Shown here in pieces: positions 4,733 to 5,502 of a stretch of DNA of 5,502 bases. A program made the translations under genes and the position numbers. Each line of letters starts with the position of its first letter. Within the stretch, counting starts at the first letter, position 1. The notes below the pieces were generated by a model. It was not told the origin of the DNA. It ran no database searches and worked only from the letters and a program-made list of their open reading frames with translations. The stretch is from Deltaproteobacteria bacterium (GTDB lineage Bacteria; Desulfobacterota; Desulfarculia; Adiutricales; Adiutricaceae): positions 1 through 5,502 of the forward strand of contig JAITIH010000070.1 in assembly GCA_031279525.1 (NCBI GenBank). The letters are read 5' to 3'.

Positions 4733-5502
4733 TTAGGGCTCCATGCCGAAGTCGCTTAGGGTTGGAACCTTAATTTTCGGGAACTTAAACGGAGCGGCGC
4801 TTTCGACGATTTTGATCCCCCGTTGTCTAAGCCCACTTTCTCTTAAAGGAAACCTTACGTCGCGCGCGTTAATCGTAATGTTCACTTTCGAATCCGAAGA
4901 GCGTTGGATTTCCCCAGACACCGCGACGTTTCGCCAGCGAGCGTTTTTAACGTTAAGATCCCCTGGGAAAAGCAGCCCATCGATATTAACGTTCTCAAAA
5001 TCAAGGCCGGTGACGATCATTTTTTTGCCGTCTAAATTGCCGATTATCAGGTTTTTAGCGTTTACGTCGCGAACGTAAAAGTTTCCGCTTACCATATTCA
5101 TAAAAGCGGGACCGCCCCTGTTGCCTTCAAGGTAAACTAAGCCCGTGTCTTTTTTCGCCAACAATACGGTGCGGCCAAATATTAACTCATTAGGATCGTA
5201 GGGAGCGAATGCGTTGTTAATCATATAAAGGGCATCCTGGTTTTCATCTCCCACCTGTCCCGAGGTGAGGGAATCCTTAACCACGGTGGCTACCCTTGCC
5301 CCTTGAAGCATGGAGGAACCTATAAATTTTGAGTTTTCCACGTAACAGTGTTTAGGGAAGCCTAATATACCTGAATGATCGGCAAATTCGCTATTTTTAA
5401 TATGCACAGTGCTATCCTTGCCATACACTATCGCAAATATTTCTCCTTTAAATTTACAATTTTCTATTAAAAGATGAGTTTCACTTAATAAAAACGGTAT
5501 AT
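4733..5502 (-). CDS. Partial repetitive beta-helix-like protein (5' end outside the window)
   Basis: The C-terminal 255 residues of a larger protein whose function I do not recognise. The frame is open to the right edge, so the in-frame GTG at 5426-5428 is an internal Val codon, not a start. Numbering from the first full codon in the window, a motif of the form I/V-x-N-C/S-K/E-F recurs at N14, N36 and N56, with looser copies at D76 and N95. The spacing of 19-22 residues is one coil of a right-handed beta-helix, as in pectate-lyase-like and surface-adhesin folds. A second solenoid-like stretch, rich in alternating hydrophobic and Asn/Asp residues, covers about residues 135-190 (for example LDFENVNIDG and LNVKNARWRNV). 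A Lys/Pro-rich tail ends in DFGMEP. No signal peptide, catalytic motif or transmembrane segment can be judged from this fragment. Its codons look AT-richer than those of feoB, which may indicate a different history. It is separated from feoA by about 1.45 kb and is probably an independent unit. An extracellular or surface role is inference. Confidence 0.75.
   Translation of the reverse strand, partial: IPFLLSETHLLIENCKFKGEIFAIVYGKDSTVHIKNSEFADHSGILGFPKHCYVENSKFIGSSMLQGARVATVVKDSLTSGQVGDENQDALYMINNAFAPYDPNELIFGRTVLLAKKDTGLVYLEGNRGGPAFMNMVSGNFYVRDVNAKNLIIGNLDGKKMIVTGLDFENVNIDGLLFPGDLNVKNARWRNVAVSGEIQRSSDSKVNITINARDVRFPLRESGLRQRGIKIVESAAPFKFPKIKVPTLSDFGMEP

Noticed and set aside
5426..5428. GTG as start codon of the right-hand gene
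   Set aside because: The frame stays open to the edge and the upstream residues continue the beta-helix repeat (N14-F17), so the gene is cut by the window.

Overview
The window reads as a piece of a Gram-negative bacterial chromosome. The best guess is a Desulfobacterota (deltaproteobacterial) relative. That rests only on the FeoB subtype, whose gate residues resemble those I remember from Desulfovibrio-like and Geobacter-like FeoB proteins, so the lineage is tentative. All recognisable genes lie on the minus strand.

Right to left, in the direction of transcription, the order is as follows. (1) 4733-5502: the 3' end of a gene that enters from the right edge. It encodes a repetitive, probably right-handed beta-helix protein of unknown function and looks AT-richer than the feo genes. 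(2) 3285-4732: about 1.45 kb without a convincing gene. It is a patchwork of AT-rich and GC-rich blocks holding two copies (4058-4166 and 4486-4595) of a roughly 110-bp element with 16-bp imperfect terminal inverted repeats and 6-bp flanking direct repeats. This is a miniature, non-autonomous transposon-like (MITE-like) family. (3) 3054-3284: feoA. (4) 545-3064: feoB, overlapping feoA by 11 nt. (5) 135-464: a small exported protein with a predicted mature N-terminal histidine. (6) 22-130: two consecutive RNA hairpins ending in a U-rich tract, the likely end of the operon.

The core is therefore a ferrous-iron uptake operon, feoA-feoB-orf1. FeoB is the G-protein-coupled inner-membrane Fe(II) permease and FeoA its small SH3-like cytosolic partner. 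No FeoC follows. In its place is a short periplasmic beta-sandwich-like protein with features of metal-handling proteins (N-terminal His after signal cleavage, a Gly-His near the C-terminus, two Cys), which could work on the outer side of FeoB. FeoB has three noteworthy traits: a C-x2-C-x2-C cluster just after the G domain, a four-residue-longer gate-1 loop with the usual Asn replaced by Ala, and an insert of about 115 residues between two membrane segments.

The strongest unexplained signals are the MITE-like pair, the putative third Feo component, a terminator-shaped hairpin in the feoA leader that could act as an attenuator, and the Cys cluster in FeoB. I see no tRNA, rRNA, CRISPR array or transposase gene.
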